From Ascaphus truei (lineage: Eukaryota > Chordata > Amphibia > Anura > Ascaphidae), in NCBI GenBank assembly GCA_036426205.1, contig CM071570.1, positions 146,594,166-146,658,165 of the forward strand: a stretch of DNA of 64,000 nucleotides, written 5' to 3'. Shown one piece after another: positions 1 through 10,033 of this stretch. The notes beneath the pieces are model-generated. The model did no database searches. It had not been told where the DNA came from and saw nothing but the letters and a program-made list of their open reading frames with translations. The stretch's first letter is position 1. The number at the start of each line of letters is the position of its first letter. The position numbers and the translations under genes were made by a program.

Positions 1-112
1 ACACTACACCATATATATATTTTTTTCCCTGTATGTGGTGATATCTGCGCTCCCCACAAGCTTCTCTCCACTAACACTGGTGATGACCTGTTGGTCCCAA
101 CCTCACGATGAT

Positions 113-194
<82 letters not shown>
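113..194. repeat. (GAT)n microsatellite
   Basis: About 27 near-perfect copies of a GAT/ATG triplet. It reads as poly-histidine on the minus strand, but that ORF is only the repeat translated. Confidence 0.97.
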
Positions 195-196
<2 letters not shown>

Positions 197-403
197 CTGG
201 TAAGAACTCCCTTTCTATTTTCTTTTTCTTTTATACTAAAAGGTGAATGGGGATCAAATATTTCCAATGCAATTAGATTAAAAAAATAAGGTCCCACTCC
301 CACTTATTCATCATCTTTTCTGGCTACCACCATGGTCAAGATGACCACCAACACAAGTACAAAACCCACCCACCCCCTCCTTTTCAAATTTAACTAGACA
401 TAT

Positions 404-1371
404 AGGGGCCTATGCAATAAGCGTTCATAAGCCACTTATCAACCACTTATCGCCAAAATGCCTACTGCTATTCAGTAAGCGATGATAAGTGGGTGATAAA
501 AGACTGAATCGCTCAAAAAAATGATCATAAAAAAAAAATCACGGAGGCAGCGGTGATAAACCACTTATCACTGCTTTTCGGCATGTTCATAAACTCCCGC
601 AATTCTAGCAGCAGTGATTAGGCTATGAATGCCTATCACCGCTCTAGAATGGTGATTTTATCACAAAATCCTCATGCCAGAAAAGGTTGGTGTGAAGGTG
701 TTGGAACCCTGCAGAGAAGCGGTGAGATGGGACTTAGAAAAAAAAATACATTTTTCCTGCATAGGATTTATGCCAGGAATCTCTGGAGCTGATATACATT
801 AATATTAGCACCAGAGACCCCTGGCATGAACCCTATGCAATAAAAATGCATTTACAGTAACCTTCTTTTCCATAGCGGATAGCCTCAGGGACACCCTACA
901 TCCCGAGATACAGCCCAGTTATGGGGTGCCAGTATCTCCTATGCATTTAAATTTCCACGTCACATGACCATGGGAATAAAATGCATAGGAGATACCAGCA
1001 CCCCATATCGAGGCCTGTATCTTGGGAAGTAGGGGGTCCCCGAGGCTGAAACCAATGCAGTTCAGCTCAGGAGACCCCCTGCTCATCTAAACTATTATCA
1101 AAATTAAAATTTATACACATGCATTTCGGGTGAGATTTGCACAGGGAGAGATGGCTCTCTCAGAGCAGCTCTCTCTGCAGCAGATACAACTCGTCGGGAA
1201 AGGCCTTTTCAGAGGGTCATTCATCAGATCACCGGCTAATCGCCCGTTTTGTGAATTTTGCTATGAAAGGTAATAAAGGCTTTCTGAATACCGTGATACC
1301 AACGCTCATAAAAACGGTGATTTAAATGACCCGATGATTTTTTTAATGAACCTTTAGTGCACGAGGCCCAT
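404..1371. mobile_element. Non-autonomous DNA transposon, family A copy 1
   Basis: The left end starts AGGGGCCTATGCAATAAG and the right end, read on the other strand, starts TGGGCCTCGTGCACTAAA, giving imperfect terminal inverted repeats. The left subterminal part holds several copies of CCACTTATC in both orientations (about 430-570). The interior at about 900-1090 (ATGCATAGGAGATACCAGCA, then a block ending GACCCCCTGCTC) is clearly homologous to 16860-17100 and 21540-21720, so this is one of three family copies in the window. It has no coding capacity and looks like a MITE-like derivative. Superfamily is not certain because the target duplication is unclear. Confidence 0.7.
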
Positions 1372-2092
1372 AGTTTTAATAATTCACTGAGTGATCAATA
1401 ATGTGTATCTGGTTTAACTATCTCCTCCAAACGCACAATCACATGGCATCAAGAGAATGTTGCTAATTATGCTAATTTAATGGATCGTTAAAAATGTAAT
1501 GCACAATGACTTTAATGCTTTGCAAATTGTTGTGAACTGTGATGTTTTTGCTTTTTTTTGTTGAAACAATATGGTTTGCAAACTTGAGATTAAAGTTTGC
1601 ACATCTCTAATGACTGCAAACAAATCCTTTGTCAAAATACATATAATTTGTTTATAAGATAAGAAAATGATAGAGATTTGTAAGTTTCTCGAAAAAATTC
1701 TCCATGCATTCATTACATTTTCCATAGGTCCAAACTGTGTGAAAAGTATTATTTAGGTTGCAGTTTCTTTAGTTCTTTGCTAGTTCATCCGATATGCAAA
1801 TTTAGTACGTACTTGAGAAAGTAGAACAGGGTAGCTCATGTTGTTATAATGAGAAAAAGACTCCCAGTAGCTATAAAAATCTGGTGATCTTACCATATCC
1901 ATTATATATACAACAGTATTGCAACTATAAACATTTGCATCCATTTTGTTTCCCAAAATGGGCCTGTTTTGTGAGATAAGACACTATTTATCATTCAAAC
2001 GTGAGAAAGGTCTGTTGTGTTTGACCTAAACTTTGGATGAAAAAATATTAACCCTTGAACACTATTTTGGAGTGCTACTGTAATCCTTTTAA
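1372..2092. other. No gene seen
   Basis: AT-rich sequence without a convincing ORF, repeat end or RNA gene. The short minus-strand ORF at 1477-1725 resembles no protein I recognise. Confidence 0.5.
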
Positions 2093-2168
2093 CTTCATGT
2101 GACAGGGTAAATAAAAGCCACCAGTTATATGCCTGGAAAACCTATGTCTAGACTGCAGTGCAGCACTG

Positions 2169-2851
2169 GTAGAGCTGGATAATATGATTTATCCTATCAG
2201 GTGCATCAGAGTCTCTTTATAGTAGCCGCTGCAGGTAATGAATATGTATGTAGTTTTAAACCATAGGAAAAGCAACTGGCCCTGCTTAGGGCACCAAATG
2301 TTGCAGGCACTCACGGTTTGGGGAATAATGATGGTTTGATGGGGTCCTCAGTAGCTGTGTAGTTGCACCGCCAACCCTATCATGACTGACGTCACGTGGG
2401 GCGGACGCGCGACCGGCGGTGTTCTCCTCTGGTGTCAGTAGATGGGGACCGGTAGGCTCTGTTGATCTGCAGAGCTGTCGGGTCTCTGGTCTCTGTGATG
2501 AACCGCTACCTCTGGCGTGTCAGCCGTGTAATGTGAGATGGTCACGTGACCCGCGGGACTCCCCTCCGTGTGCAGCAGCTACCGGTGTGCATTCCAACAT
2601 ACAGGAGTATGTAAGCTCTTCCAGCAGCAGCAGGAAAAATCGTGGAGCACAACCGAGGAAATGAAGCAGGGTAGACGTGGTGTGGTGACTTCAAAGAATT
2701 TTATTCAAACAGACAGGTGTAGCTGGTGGATCATCTGACGCATTTCAGCCCTAGGGCCTTTGTCAAAGAATGTTTGAATAAAATTCTTTGAAGTCACCAC
2801 ACCACGTCTACCCTGCTTCGTTTCTTCGGTTGTGCTCCACGATTTTTCCTG
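2169..2851. mobile_element. 683-bp insertion inside the 5' LTR with 16-bp target duplication
   Basis: The 16-mer CTGCAGTGCAGCACTG occurs at 2153-2168 and again at 2852-2867, with the LTR continuing only after the second copy, so this is a later insertion with a long target duplication. The right part is a fold-back: arms 2628-2710 and 2772-2854 are about 83 bp each and almost perfectly complementary, with a 61-bp spacer holding a hammerhead-like motif. The right arm contains AATAAAATTC. A long duplication suggests target-primed retrotransposition, possibly a PLE-derived non-autonomous element. No ORF of note. Confidence 0.8.
2733..2768 (-). ncRNA. Hammerhead-like motif 1
   Basis: On the minus strand: TTGACAAA, stem GGCCC/GGGCT around a 2-nt loop, then GAAATGCGTC. 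AATAAA follows downstream in the hairpin arm. The CUGAUGA box is degenerate, so catalysis is doubtful. Confidence 0.35.
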
Positions 2852-3258
2852 CTGCAGTGCAGCACTGACTAAGATAACTTCAGCTGGGAACCTGAGGACA
2901 ATTAGTTGGATCTATCAGCCTAATCAAGGTGTGTTAAAACCCAGGCTGTAGACACATGGAGCCTGGCTGTTGATGAGAGAGGAGTAAGAAGTAAAGAGAT
3001 TCCTGAAAACAAGGTCTGAGTAGCAAAGTAGTTGTATTGTGAACTGTCTGTCCCCTGCATAGAAAAAGGGTAGCTGCCTTATATATAAACTGTCTGCTAA
3101 AGAGAAACTGTTTTGTTTGGTTTGCTGAAGAAAAAGCCATTTTCGATTTTTGCTGAATTAAAGCTATTTTTGTTTTGTGTCCTGTATATCTTTTAAGGCT
3201 AAATAAAACAGCCTTGTCAAGAAACCCACGTGTGTAGTTGCATGTACCCTGCAACATA

Positions 3259-3276
3259 TGGTGTCAAGAATTGGGA
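3259..3276 (+). other. Primer-binding site, probably tRNA-Leu
   Basis: Two bases after the 5' LTR the sequence TGGTGTCAAGAATTGGGA begins. TGGTGTCA followed by GAA and TGGGA fits, with one extra base and one mismatch, the complement of the 3' end of vertebrate tRNA-Leu(CAA) as I remember it. The position and the TGG start are the firm part. The tRNA identity is an inference. Confidence 0.65.
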
Positions 3277-3326
3277 AGGTTTTTTTCAAAAGGCTCCTGC
3301 AGTTAAAGGGCCACACACACACATGA

Positions 3327-4380
3327 ATGGAAGAAATGTTGAAAGAGTTTCTGTGTGAGCAAACCAGACAGCAGGGACAGTTAATGCAGGAGCAGGCCCA
3401 GCTGCAAGCGGAGAGAGATGAAAGACTACAAGCAGCACAGGATGAGCGGAATGCCAAGCTGCTGACCCAAATCCAAGGGTCTGCCAGTGCAGAACTAGCA
3501 AGCAGACCCCCGATACTCCTGAGGAAAATGGCTCCGAACGAGGATCCAGAGGCTTTTTTACTGACTTTTGAAAGAGTTGCCGAAGCTCAGGGCTGGGCTA
3601 CAGATCGCTGGGCAATTGCTTTGGCCAAGCTCCTCATAGGAGAAGCCCAGGCCTCATATCAGGGTCTCCCAGCAGATCAGGCAATGGACTACCGACAAGT
3701 AAAAGCCGCCATACTGGATCGCTTAGGTCTGACTCCAGAGACCTACCGGCTGCAGTTCCGGAACATCGTACACCGCTAAGATGAGACCCCGTGTCCTCGC
3801 TCAGCGATTATTGGACTTATGTATGCACTGGATACAACCCGAGGAGTGCACTAAGGAGGCAATTCTTGAGCAGGTGGTTTTGGAACAATTTCTACAAATA
3901 ATACCCCCTTCCGCTTGCTCATGGGTAAAACGCCACGCTGCTGAAACCCTAGCTTTGGCGGTCCGACTCGTGGAGAACTTCCTTGGGGCTGAGCAGCAGG
4001 CGAGTGTCCTGGACCCGACTCCACCGGCACTTGCGGACGCTCAAAGAGGGAGGTCGGATCAATGGGGAACCTACGACCCATCCATACGCAACCGCCAAGT
4101 CCAACGGAAGGAGCAGTTGTTCCAGCAAGGACGGAGTCCAAATGCTGGTCCCCGCAGAGAACCTCATCTACTTCTGGATGTCGGCTCGTCGCAAAGTGAA
4201 AGGAACTTCCGAGGACGTCGCCCACAGGACCCACCAGATGCCTGGTCTCCAGTAACCGGTCCAGCGGAGCACTATCCACAGCCCCCTCCTGCGAGGGAAC
4301 CCTCTCCATGTTCCACCTGCGGAGAACAAGGCCACCGGTATGTGGACTGTCCACTGATGGATTGTTCATTCAGCAGAACC
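3327..4380 (+). pseudogene. gag: gag, SCAN-like capsid region and zinc knuckle, frameshifted
   Basis: The first piece (3327-3779, 150 codons) starts with a glutamine-rich coiled-coil-like stretch and then a capsid-like region (APNEDPEAFLLTFERVAEAQ). The second piece starts at 3781 in another frame. The boundary segment, TPETYRLQFRN before the break and DLCMHWIQPE, TKEAILEQVVLEQFL and SWVKRHAAE after it, has the pattern of a SCAN domain, the dimerisation module of tetrapod zinc-finger proteins that is thought to derive from Gmr1-like gag. A CX2CX4HX4C zinc knuckle (CSTCGEQGHRYVDC) lies at 4309-4350. A TAA at 3777-3779 and a frame change disable the gene exactly inside the SCAN-like part. Confidence 0.85.
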
Positions 4381-4605
4381 GTCGCCTCAGCTTTTACTGA
4401 GGAAAATTACAAGCCCTGGCTACTTCCAGCCCTGATTGGGGGAAAAACCATCCAGGTCCTTGTAGATTCAGGCTCTGGGAAAACTCTGGTCCTCCAGGAA
4501 CTGTTACCGCCCAACGTGTGTTCTTTTGACTCCCCATGGAGCATAGAATGTATACACGGAGATGTAAAACGCTATCTGACAGCCAAAATCCGGCTACAGG
4601 TATAA
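4381..4605 (+). pseudogene. Retropepsin-like protease fragment
   Basis: It continues in frame after the zinc knuckle. The segment TIQVLVDSGSGKTLVLQEL carries the D-S-G catalytic triad of an aspartic protease (around 4462-4476), which acts as a dimer to process Gag-Pol. The frame ends at TAA 4603-4605 and the following sequence is coded in another frame, so the protease end is lost or frameshifted. It is short for a retropepsin, as expected for a truncated frame. Confidence 0.75.
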
Positions 4606-4919
4606 GGTCAGGAGGCTTAGCTCGAAGTAGGAGTCGATCCTTGGCTCCCTGCTCCCGTTGTGCTCGGGACTGGTCTTTCGTTTCGGACCTAATGGCCCCA
4701 GTCTTTCACGAGGAGCCTCCTTCTAGGGCTCAGCAGAACCCTGGCAAACTGTTCCCCTTCTCGGCAGACCTTTTTCCCAGTAGACACCGGGTTCAAAAGA
4801 CTCCGAAGCAAAGACGCTTGGACAAACAGGACTGGTTGCAGAAATCTGGGTCTCAAGGTGACCATTCTAGTAGTCAGAGGTCACAAGTGATGGCTGGGGA
4901 TGGCCAAAGGGAGGGGGAT

Positions 4920-6235
4920 ATGGGCCCTGGAGATTTACCAGACCTCTACCTCCCTGACTTTCACCAGAAGCAAAGGGAAGACCCAGTCCTTGCTAGGCAG
5001 TATGACAAGGTGGTGAAAATTGATGAACAGATTTTAGATGCACAGGGGGTGATAGTATTCCCCCATTTTGAGCTATCAAAGGATATCCTATATAGGGTGA
5101 ATAGGCAGACACAAACAGGGGAGGTCACCAGACAGATATTGGTTCCCAAGGCGTTTGTTAAATCTGTGTTCACTCTAGCCCATACTGTCCCTTGGGCTGG
5201 TCACCTGGGCAGGGATAAAACATTGGACCGTATTTCATCCCGATTCTATTGGCCAGGGATGCATATTGATATTGCTAAGCTATGTGCAGCATGTCCGGAG
5301 TGCCAGCTAACTAGTCCAAAAGGACAAAAACCAGCCCCTTTGATTCCTCTACCCTTGGTGTCAGTTCCCTTTGAGAGGATTGGGGTAGACTTGGTAGGAC
5401 CTCTAGAACCTTCTGCGAAAGGACACAGGCTTATCCTTGTAATAGTGGACTATGCAACAAGGTATCCTGAGGCGTTCCCCCTGAGAACAGCAACGGCGAA
5501 GCAAGTAGCCAACAAGTTGTTAGAACTGTTCTCACGGGTTTGACTTCCCCAGGTTATGTTGACAGACCAAAATACAAATTTCATGGCTAAACTGATGCAG
5601 GATGTCTTAAAGTTACTAGAGGTAAAGTCTGTTCGGACATCGGTCTACCATCCACAGACTGACGGATTGGTGGAAAGATTTAACCGAACTCTAAAAGGGA
5701 TGCTGAGGAAATTTGTAGATTCAGAGAAGAGAGCCTGGGATGAACTTCTCCCTTTTCTCCTGCTTGCAGTGCGGGAAGTTCCTCAGGCCTCCACGGGATT
5801 CTCTCCATTTGAATTGCTCTATGGCCGCCAACCCCGGGGTATCCTAGACCTCCTAAAGGAGTCCTGGGAGGAACAGCAGTCCCCTTCAAAGAATACCCTG
5901 CAATATGTACTAGACCTTAGGAAGTGCCTAGATGTGGTCAGCCATTTTGCCAGGGAGAATCTTAGATCAGCCCAGGACAGTCAGGAGAGACATTACAATC
6001 AGAATGCTCGCATGAGAGTGTTTCACCCAGGAGACCAGGTGATGTTATTGTTACCCAGTTGCGAGAGTAAACTCCTGGCCAAATGGCAGGGCCCATTCAA
6101 AGTACTCCGCCGTACGGGTGATGTGGATTACGAGATCGCTCAACCAGGGTCCAGGAAGGGTAAACAAATTTACCATGTGAACTTGCTGAAACCCTGGAAG
6201 ATGCAGCGGTCTCTATTCATCCACCCGGTGGATGA
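4920..6235 (+). pseudogene. Integrase, zinc finger, DDE core and GPY/F module, one nonsense codon
   Basis: Read in one frame with a TGA at 5541-5543. The N-terminal HHCC finger is visible (HTVPWAGHLG ... CAACPECQ, about 5180-5310). The catalytic core has its first Asp in GVDLVGPL (about 5383), the second in LTDQNTNF (about 5559) and the Glu in TDGLVERFNRTLK (about 5661). The C-terminal KWQGPFKVLRRTGDVDYEI (about 6080-6140) is a GPY/F module. The enzyme would insert the cDNA into host DNA. The core stop looks like a single substitution because both sides stay in the same frame. The integrase lies before the RT, unlike ordinary Ty3/gypsy elements. Confidence 0.9.
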
Positions 6236-7264
6236 GGAAACGGACTTGGGTCCTCAGCCTCCATGGGAGAACATCGTGAGTGACGATAAAATCCCAATGG
6301 GTAAACAGTTGTCCTCTGAACAAAAAGGGGACTTGTTAGCAATAATTACACAATTCCATGATGTTTTTTCTGACTTACCAGGACAAACTAACTTAATTTC
6401 CCATGCAATCGAGACAGCACCTGGGGTAAAAGTACATTCCCGTCCTTATAGGTTGCCTGAAAGTCGTAGGGCTCTGGTAGAGAAGGAGGTACAAGAAATG
6501 TTACACTTAGGAGTGATTGAGGAATCATGCAGTGAGTGGTGTAGTCCACTAATTATGGTCCCTAAACCCGATGGAAAGGTAAGATTTTATGTGGACCTCC
6601 GAAAGGTCAATGCGGTATCCAAGTTTGATGCATATCCGATGCCAAGGGTGGACGAATTAATTGACGCCCTTGGTAACGCGGAATATATATCCACGTTAGA
6701 CTTGACAAAAGGATACTGGCAAATACCCTTAGAGGAAAAGTCCAAATGCAAAACAGCCTTTGCCACTCCCATGGGTTTATACCAGTTTGTGACAATGCCA
6801 TGTGGACTGCATGGAGCCCCAGCCACATTTCAGAGACTCATGGATAAGGTACTGAGGCCCCATAGGACTTATGCCGCAGCCTACCTAGATGACATTGTCA
6901 TTTATAGTAAACACTGGCGGGCCCATCTAAATAGGCTGAAAGCGGTCCTCAAATCTCTAAAAGAGGCAGGGCTCACAGGCAACCCTAAGAAATGTGCCTT
7001 GGTTAAGCGGAAACCAAATATTTATGGTATGCAGTGGGAGGTGGAAAAGTAAGGCCACTAGCCGACAAGGTAGCTGCCCTGAAAGAAGTTCCGACCCCCC
7101 AAACAAAAACGCAGGTACGCTCTCTACTGGGTTCAGCAGGGAACTACCGGCGGTTCATCCCCAACTATTCGGAAGTGGCAGCCCCTTTAACGGACCTCAC
7201 AAAAAGGTGTGCCCCTACACAAGTGGTGTGGTCAAGGGATTGTCAGAGAGCCTTTGAAGAATAA
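6236..7264 (+). pseudogene. Ty3/gypsy reverse transcriptase, frameshifted
   Basis: This follows the integrase in the same open frame (5556-7052). RT motifs in order are LGVIEESCSEWCSPLIMVPK, DLRKVNAV, YISTLDLTKGYWQIPL, TAFATPMGLYQF, GAPATFQRLMD and YLDDIVIYS (catalytic YxDD at 6882-6893). All are intact. The frame stops at TAA 7050-7052, and the connecting part (SLLGSAGNYRRFIPNYS, the usual segment between RT and RNase H) is found in another frame at 7034-7264, which ends in TAA. At least two frameshifts therefore separate RT from RNase H. Confidence 0.93.
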
Positions 7265-7287
7265 AAAGGTGTCTATCAGAGGGTCCC

Positions 7288-7737
7288 ATGCTTAGAAGCC
7301 CAGACTTCAACAGCCATTTTATAGTGCAAACAGATGCATCAGAGATAGGGCTAGGGGCAGTGTTGTCACAACAGTTTGAGGGAGTTGAACATCCTATCCT
7401 TTTCCTGAGTAGGAAATTGTTCCCAAGGGAAAAAAACTACTTAGTGATTGAGAAAGAGTGCCTCGCAGTAAAGTGGGCAATCGAGGCTTTGAGGCATTAC
7501 CTGGCAGGAGTCCATTTTACTTTGGTGACGGATCATGCTCCACTGAAGTGGTTAAATAGCATGAAGGATTCCAATGCTAGATTGACTAGGTGGTATATGG
7601 CCCTCCAACCCTTCTCATTTGAGATTCAGCATAGGCCGGGAAAAGAGAACGCAAATGCTGACTTCTTTTCTAGAGAAGGGGTGGATGGTCGGGCTTCAGC
7701 CGTGCGTAGCCCTAGCCACACACTAACAGGGGAGGAA
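7288..7737 (+). pseudogene. Gypsy RNase H domain
   Basis: Third frame of the polymerase region. It shows the RNase HI residues in DASEIGLGAVLSQ (first Asp), EKECLAVKWAIE (Glu), LVTDHAPLKWL (Asp) and RPGKENANADFFSR (last Asp). It degrades RNA in the RNA:DNA hybrid and makes the polypurine primer. The open frame continues to 7791 inside the 3' LTR. It is cut off from the RT by the break at 7264-7288. Confidence 0.92.
7725..7737 (+). other. Polypurine tract
   Basis: AACAGGGGAGGAA lies immediately before the 3' LTR start TGTGACAGGG, the required position for the plus-strand primer. Confidence 0.8.
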
Positions 7738-8196
7738 TGTGACAGGGTAAATAAAAGCCACCAGTTATGTGCCTGGAAAACCTATGTCTAGTCTGCAGTG
7801 CAGCATTGACTAGGTTAACTTCAGCTGGGAACCTCAGGACAATTAGTTGGATCCCAGCTGCCTAATCAAGGTGTGTTAAAACCCAGGCAGTAGACACATG
7901 GAGCCTGGCTGTTGATGAGAGAGGAGTAAGAAGTAAACAGATACCTTATAACAAGGTCTGAGTTGCAAAGTAGTTGTATTGTGAACTGTCTGTCCCCTGC
8001 ATAGAAAAAGGGTAGCTGCCTTATATATAAACTGTCTGCTAAAGAGAAACTGTTTTGTTTGGTTTGCTGAAGAAAAGCCATTTTCGTTTTTGGTGATGGA
8101 AAGCTATTTTTGTTTTGTGTGCTGTATATCTTTTAAGGCTAAATAAAACAGCCTTGTCAAGAAACCCACTTGTGTAGTTGCATTTACCCTGCAACA
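7738..8196 (+). repeat. 3' LTR of the gypsy element
   Basis: 459 bp, uninterrupted, TG...CA, nearly identical to the split 5' LTR, with the TATA-like box near 8020 and AATAAA near 8143. Followed by the CTTCA duplication at 8197-8201. Confidence 0.95.
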
Positions 8197-8336
8197 CTTC
8201 ATTTTTATGGGATTTCATCATTGAGTTTCAGAACCAGTAAGTTTCTTATATTTCTGAGTGCACGTATACTACTGTATATTTTGGACTCATTTTTTTTTAT
8301 GTTGAGTAGATTAACTACAGTATTGTCAGTACTATA

Positions 8337-9129
8337 TGTAAGGATTATGGAGACACGCCGTTCACGGCGTGCCTCCCACTTACCTGCTGCCTCGCCTGAC
8401 ATCATCCTGACTCGCAGGGACGCCGGAGAGAGGTGCGCGAGCCCCTGCACTGTGCGCGCGCGCACACGTTCTTCTCTCTCTTCTGCCCTCGGATCAGGGC
8501 GTGGGGGTGCGCACGCAGCCGCAGGCGCTGCTACACAGAGGCGCGGCCACACGGAGGCGCAACCGCCTCTTAAAGGTACAGGTCCCAAGACTGTTGCTGC
8601 TATTGAATGCAGCCAGATTGCTGCCCTTTATGCCTCATCTCCTGGGACTCATAAGGGACCTATCCCTGCTACAGCTGGCTCCTTCTACACACCCCTTTAT
8701 GGCTGCAATCCTATTGGACCCTCACTCCTTTATATACCTGCCAAAATCACTGGTTCTTTGGTTGAGCATAGTACCAGTTGTCCTTACCATTCTCTGCCTC
8801 CCTAGTTCTATTTTTACAGATCTCCTCGTGTATCAAACCGGCTTCCGCTACGTCTTCCTGTACCTCTGGCATCCCGAACTCGGCACACGGCAATTCGACT
8901 CTCCGCATCTCTGGCATCCCGACCCTGGCTTACGGTAAACGACAACGTCCCTCTCTCTAACCCTGGATTTGGCAAACGGCACTCTCTACCAACCGTACCT
9001 CTCCTGCCCCGATCCGGAATCCCTGACCAATCTACTTTCAAGACGTGTCCTCGTGGCTGTGGGTGGTATTCCTACCTTCCCACCTCAGCACCGTGGTCCC
9101 GTCTCGTTTGTCGTGAGCACATCCTAACA
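8337..9129 (+). mobile_element. Solo LTR flanked by CTATA
   Basis: A 793-bp GC-rich block starts TGTAAGGATTATG and ends CATCCTAACA, so its ends are short inverted TG...CA. It is flanked by the 5-bp direct repeat CTATA at 8332-8336 and 9130-9134. There is no internal coding region. This is the structure left after recombination between two LTRs. The ORFs called in it (8205-8588, 8170-8805) cross its border and are not genes. Family unknown. Orientation is only inferred. Confidence 0.8.
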
Positions 9130-9134
9130 CTATA

Positions 9135-10033
9135 TAAGGGGACAGAGAATTATATTGTATCTCATGCAGAAGCTCTTTCTCTGAGCCTTATCCATTTACC
9201 TGTTATAGTGCCAATCAGGATAGAATATTTAAGGATAGTTTCTGTGTGATAGTGCCCCAATTGGCTCAACAACAATTTAATAACTAACTAATTTTGGAGC
9301 CTAATCTCATAGCTTCAAAGTGGTTTGGCATGTTCAAGTAGCGGAATGCAATTTGAGAAAAAAAAACTAACCTCTATTGCAAATCTTCTCAACTGCGTCT
9401 ACCACGCCCTATCTAAAATGTCAAACCACACGATTTAATAGCCAAGCCCTGCCGGTTGATATTTTGTTTGGTTTTGAAGAAGAGTGAAGTTAATCTAGCG
9501 CGACAACGCATCATACAAACTATATTAAGCAGCCATTTGAGATAGTATGTGTCAGTGCTTTGTGGAGTCAGGGAGAGACAGACTGGTCTAGGAGTTTGGC
9601 GGTAGGAGTGTTCTGGAATGATATTATAGCGAATTCTGTGGGAGTTATCTTCTGTTCTTAACTTTTCATTTCATTTGTGAGGAGTGGAGGTGTGAGGAAT
9701 ATATATGTAGCACTGTGAATTAAAAATGGTTTAATTTCAGAGATTATTGTCTGACGTATAGCAGACTTGTAAAATTCCCTACACTCCCTATTACTGCGAA
9801 TTACACTGATACCTATACCCTTTAGTAAGGGATGGTAGTGTGGGAGTGGAGAAGGTGTAGGAGTCCCCCTAAAAGACGCTGCCCCGGATGAAAGATTTGT
9901 TTACGTTTCATTGTTTCAAACAGTTTCTTCCAGGGTGGGCGCGATGTGTCTCAGATTGTCCCGTCTCAGAATCCATGCAGCAATACATGCAACACATACA
10001 GCAGTCATTTGAATCCGCTACATCAACGATTTT
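9135..10033. other. No gene seen; possible non-coding part of a PLE
   Basis: No convincing ORF. It directly precedes PLE coding remnants on the plus strand and may be their leader, but nothing in the sequence proves this. Confidence 0.3.

Larger units (their letters stand above)
2098..3256 (+). repeat. 5' LTR of the gypsy element, interrupted
   Basis: LTR sequence lies at 2098-2168 and resumes at 2868-3256. Removing 2169-2867 gives the same length as the 3' LTR. It carries a TATA-like TTATATATAAACTG near 3080 and an AATAAA in GGCTAAATAAAACAGCC near 3200, the expected U3 and R signals. Confidence 0.93.
2098..8196 (+). mobile_element. Ty3/gypsy LTR retrotransposon, Gmr1-type (IN before RT)
   Basis: Complete insertion bounded by two LTRs of about 459 bp (TGTGACAGGG...CCCTGCAACA) and a perfect 5-bp target duplication CTTCA at 2093-2097 and 8197-8201. 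The domain order seen is gag (zinc knuckle), protease, integrase, reverse transcriptase, RNase H. Integrase upstream of RT is the order of Ty1/copia, but the RT, RNase H and GPY/F-bearing integrase are Ty3/gypsy in character. Among gypsy elements this order is the hallmark of the Gmr1 group first described in cod. The coding region is broken by several frameshifts and stops, so the copy is dead. The two LTRs remain very similar, which implies fairly recent insertion. Confidence 0.93.

Noticed and set aside
103..303. Poly-histidine ORF
   Set aside because: It is the (GAT)n microsatellite read on the minus strand.
3851..4369. 172-codon antisense ORF
   Set aside because: Shadow of the gag reading frame.
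8170..8938. ORFs of 211 and 145 codons
   Set aside because: They run through the border or interior of the solo LTR and show no protein similarity.
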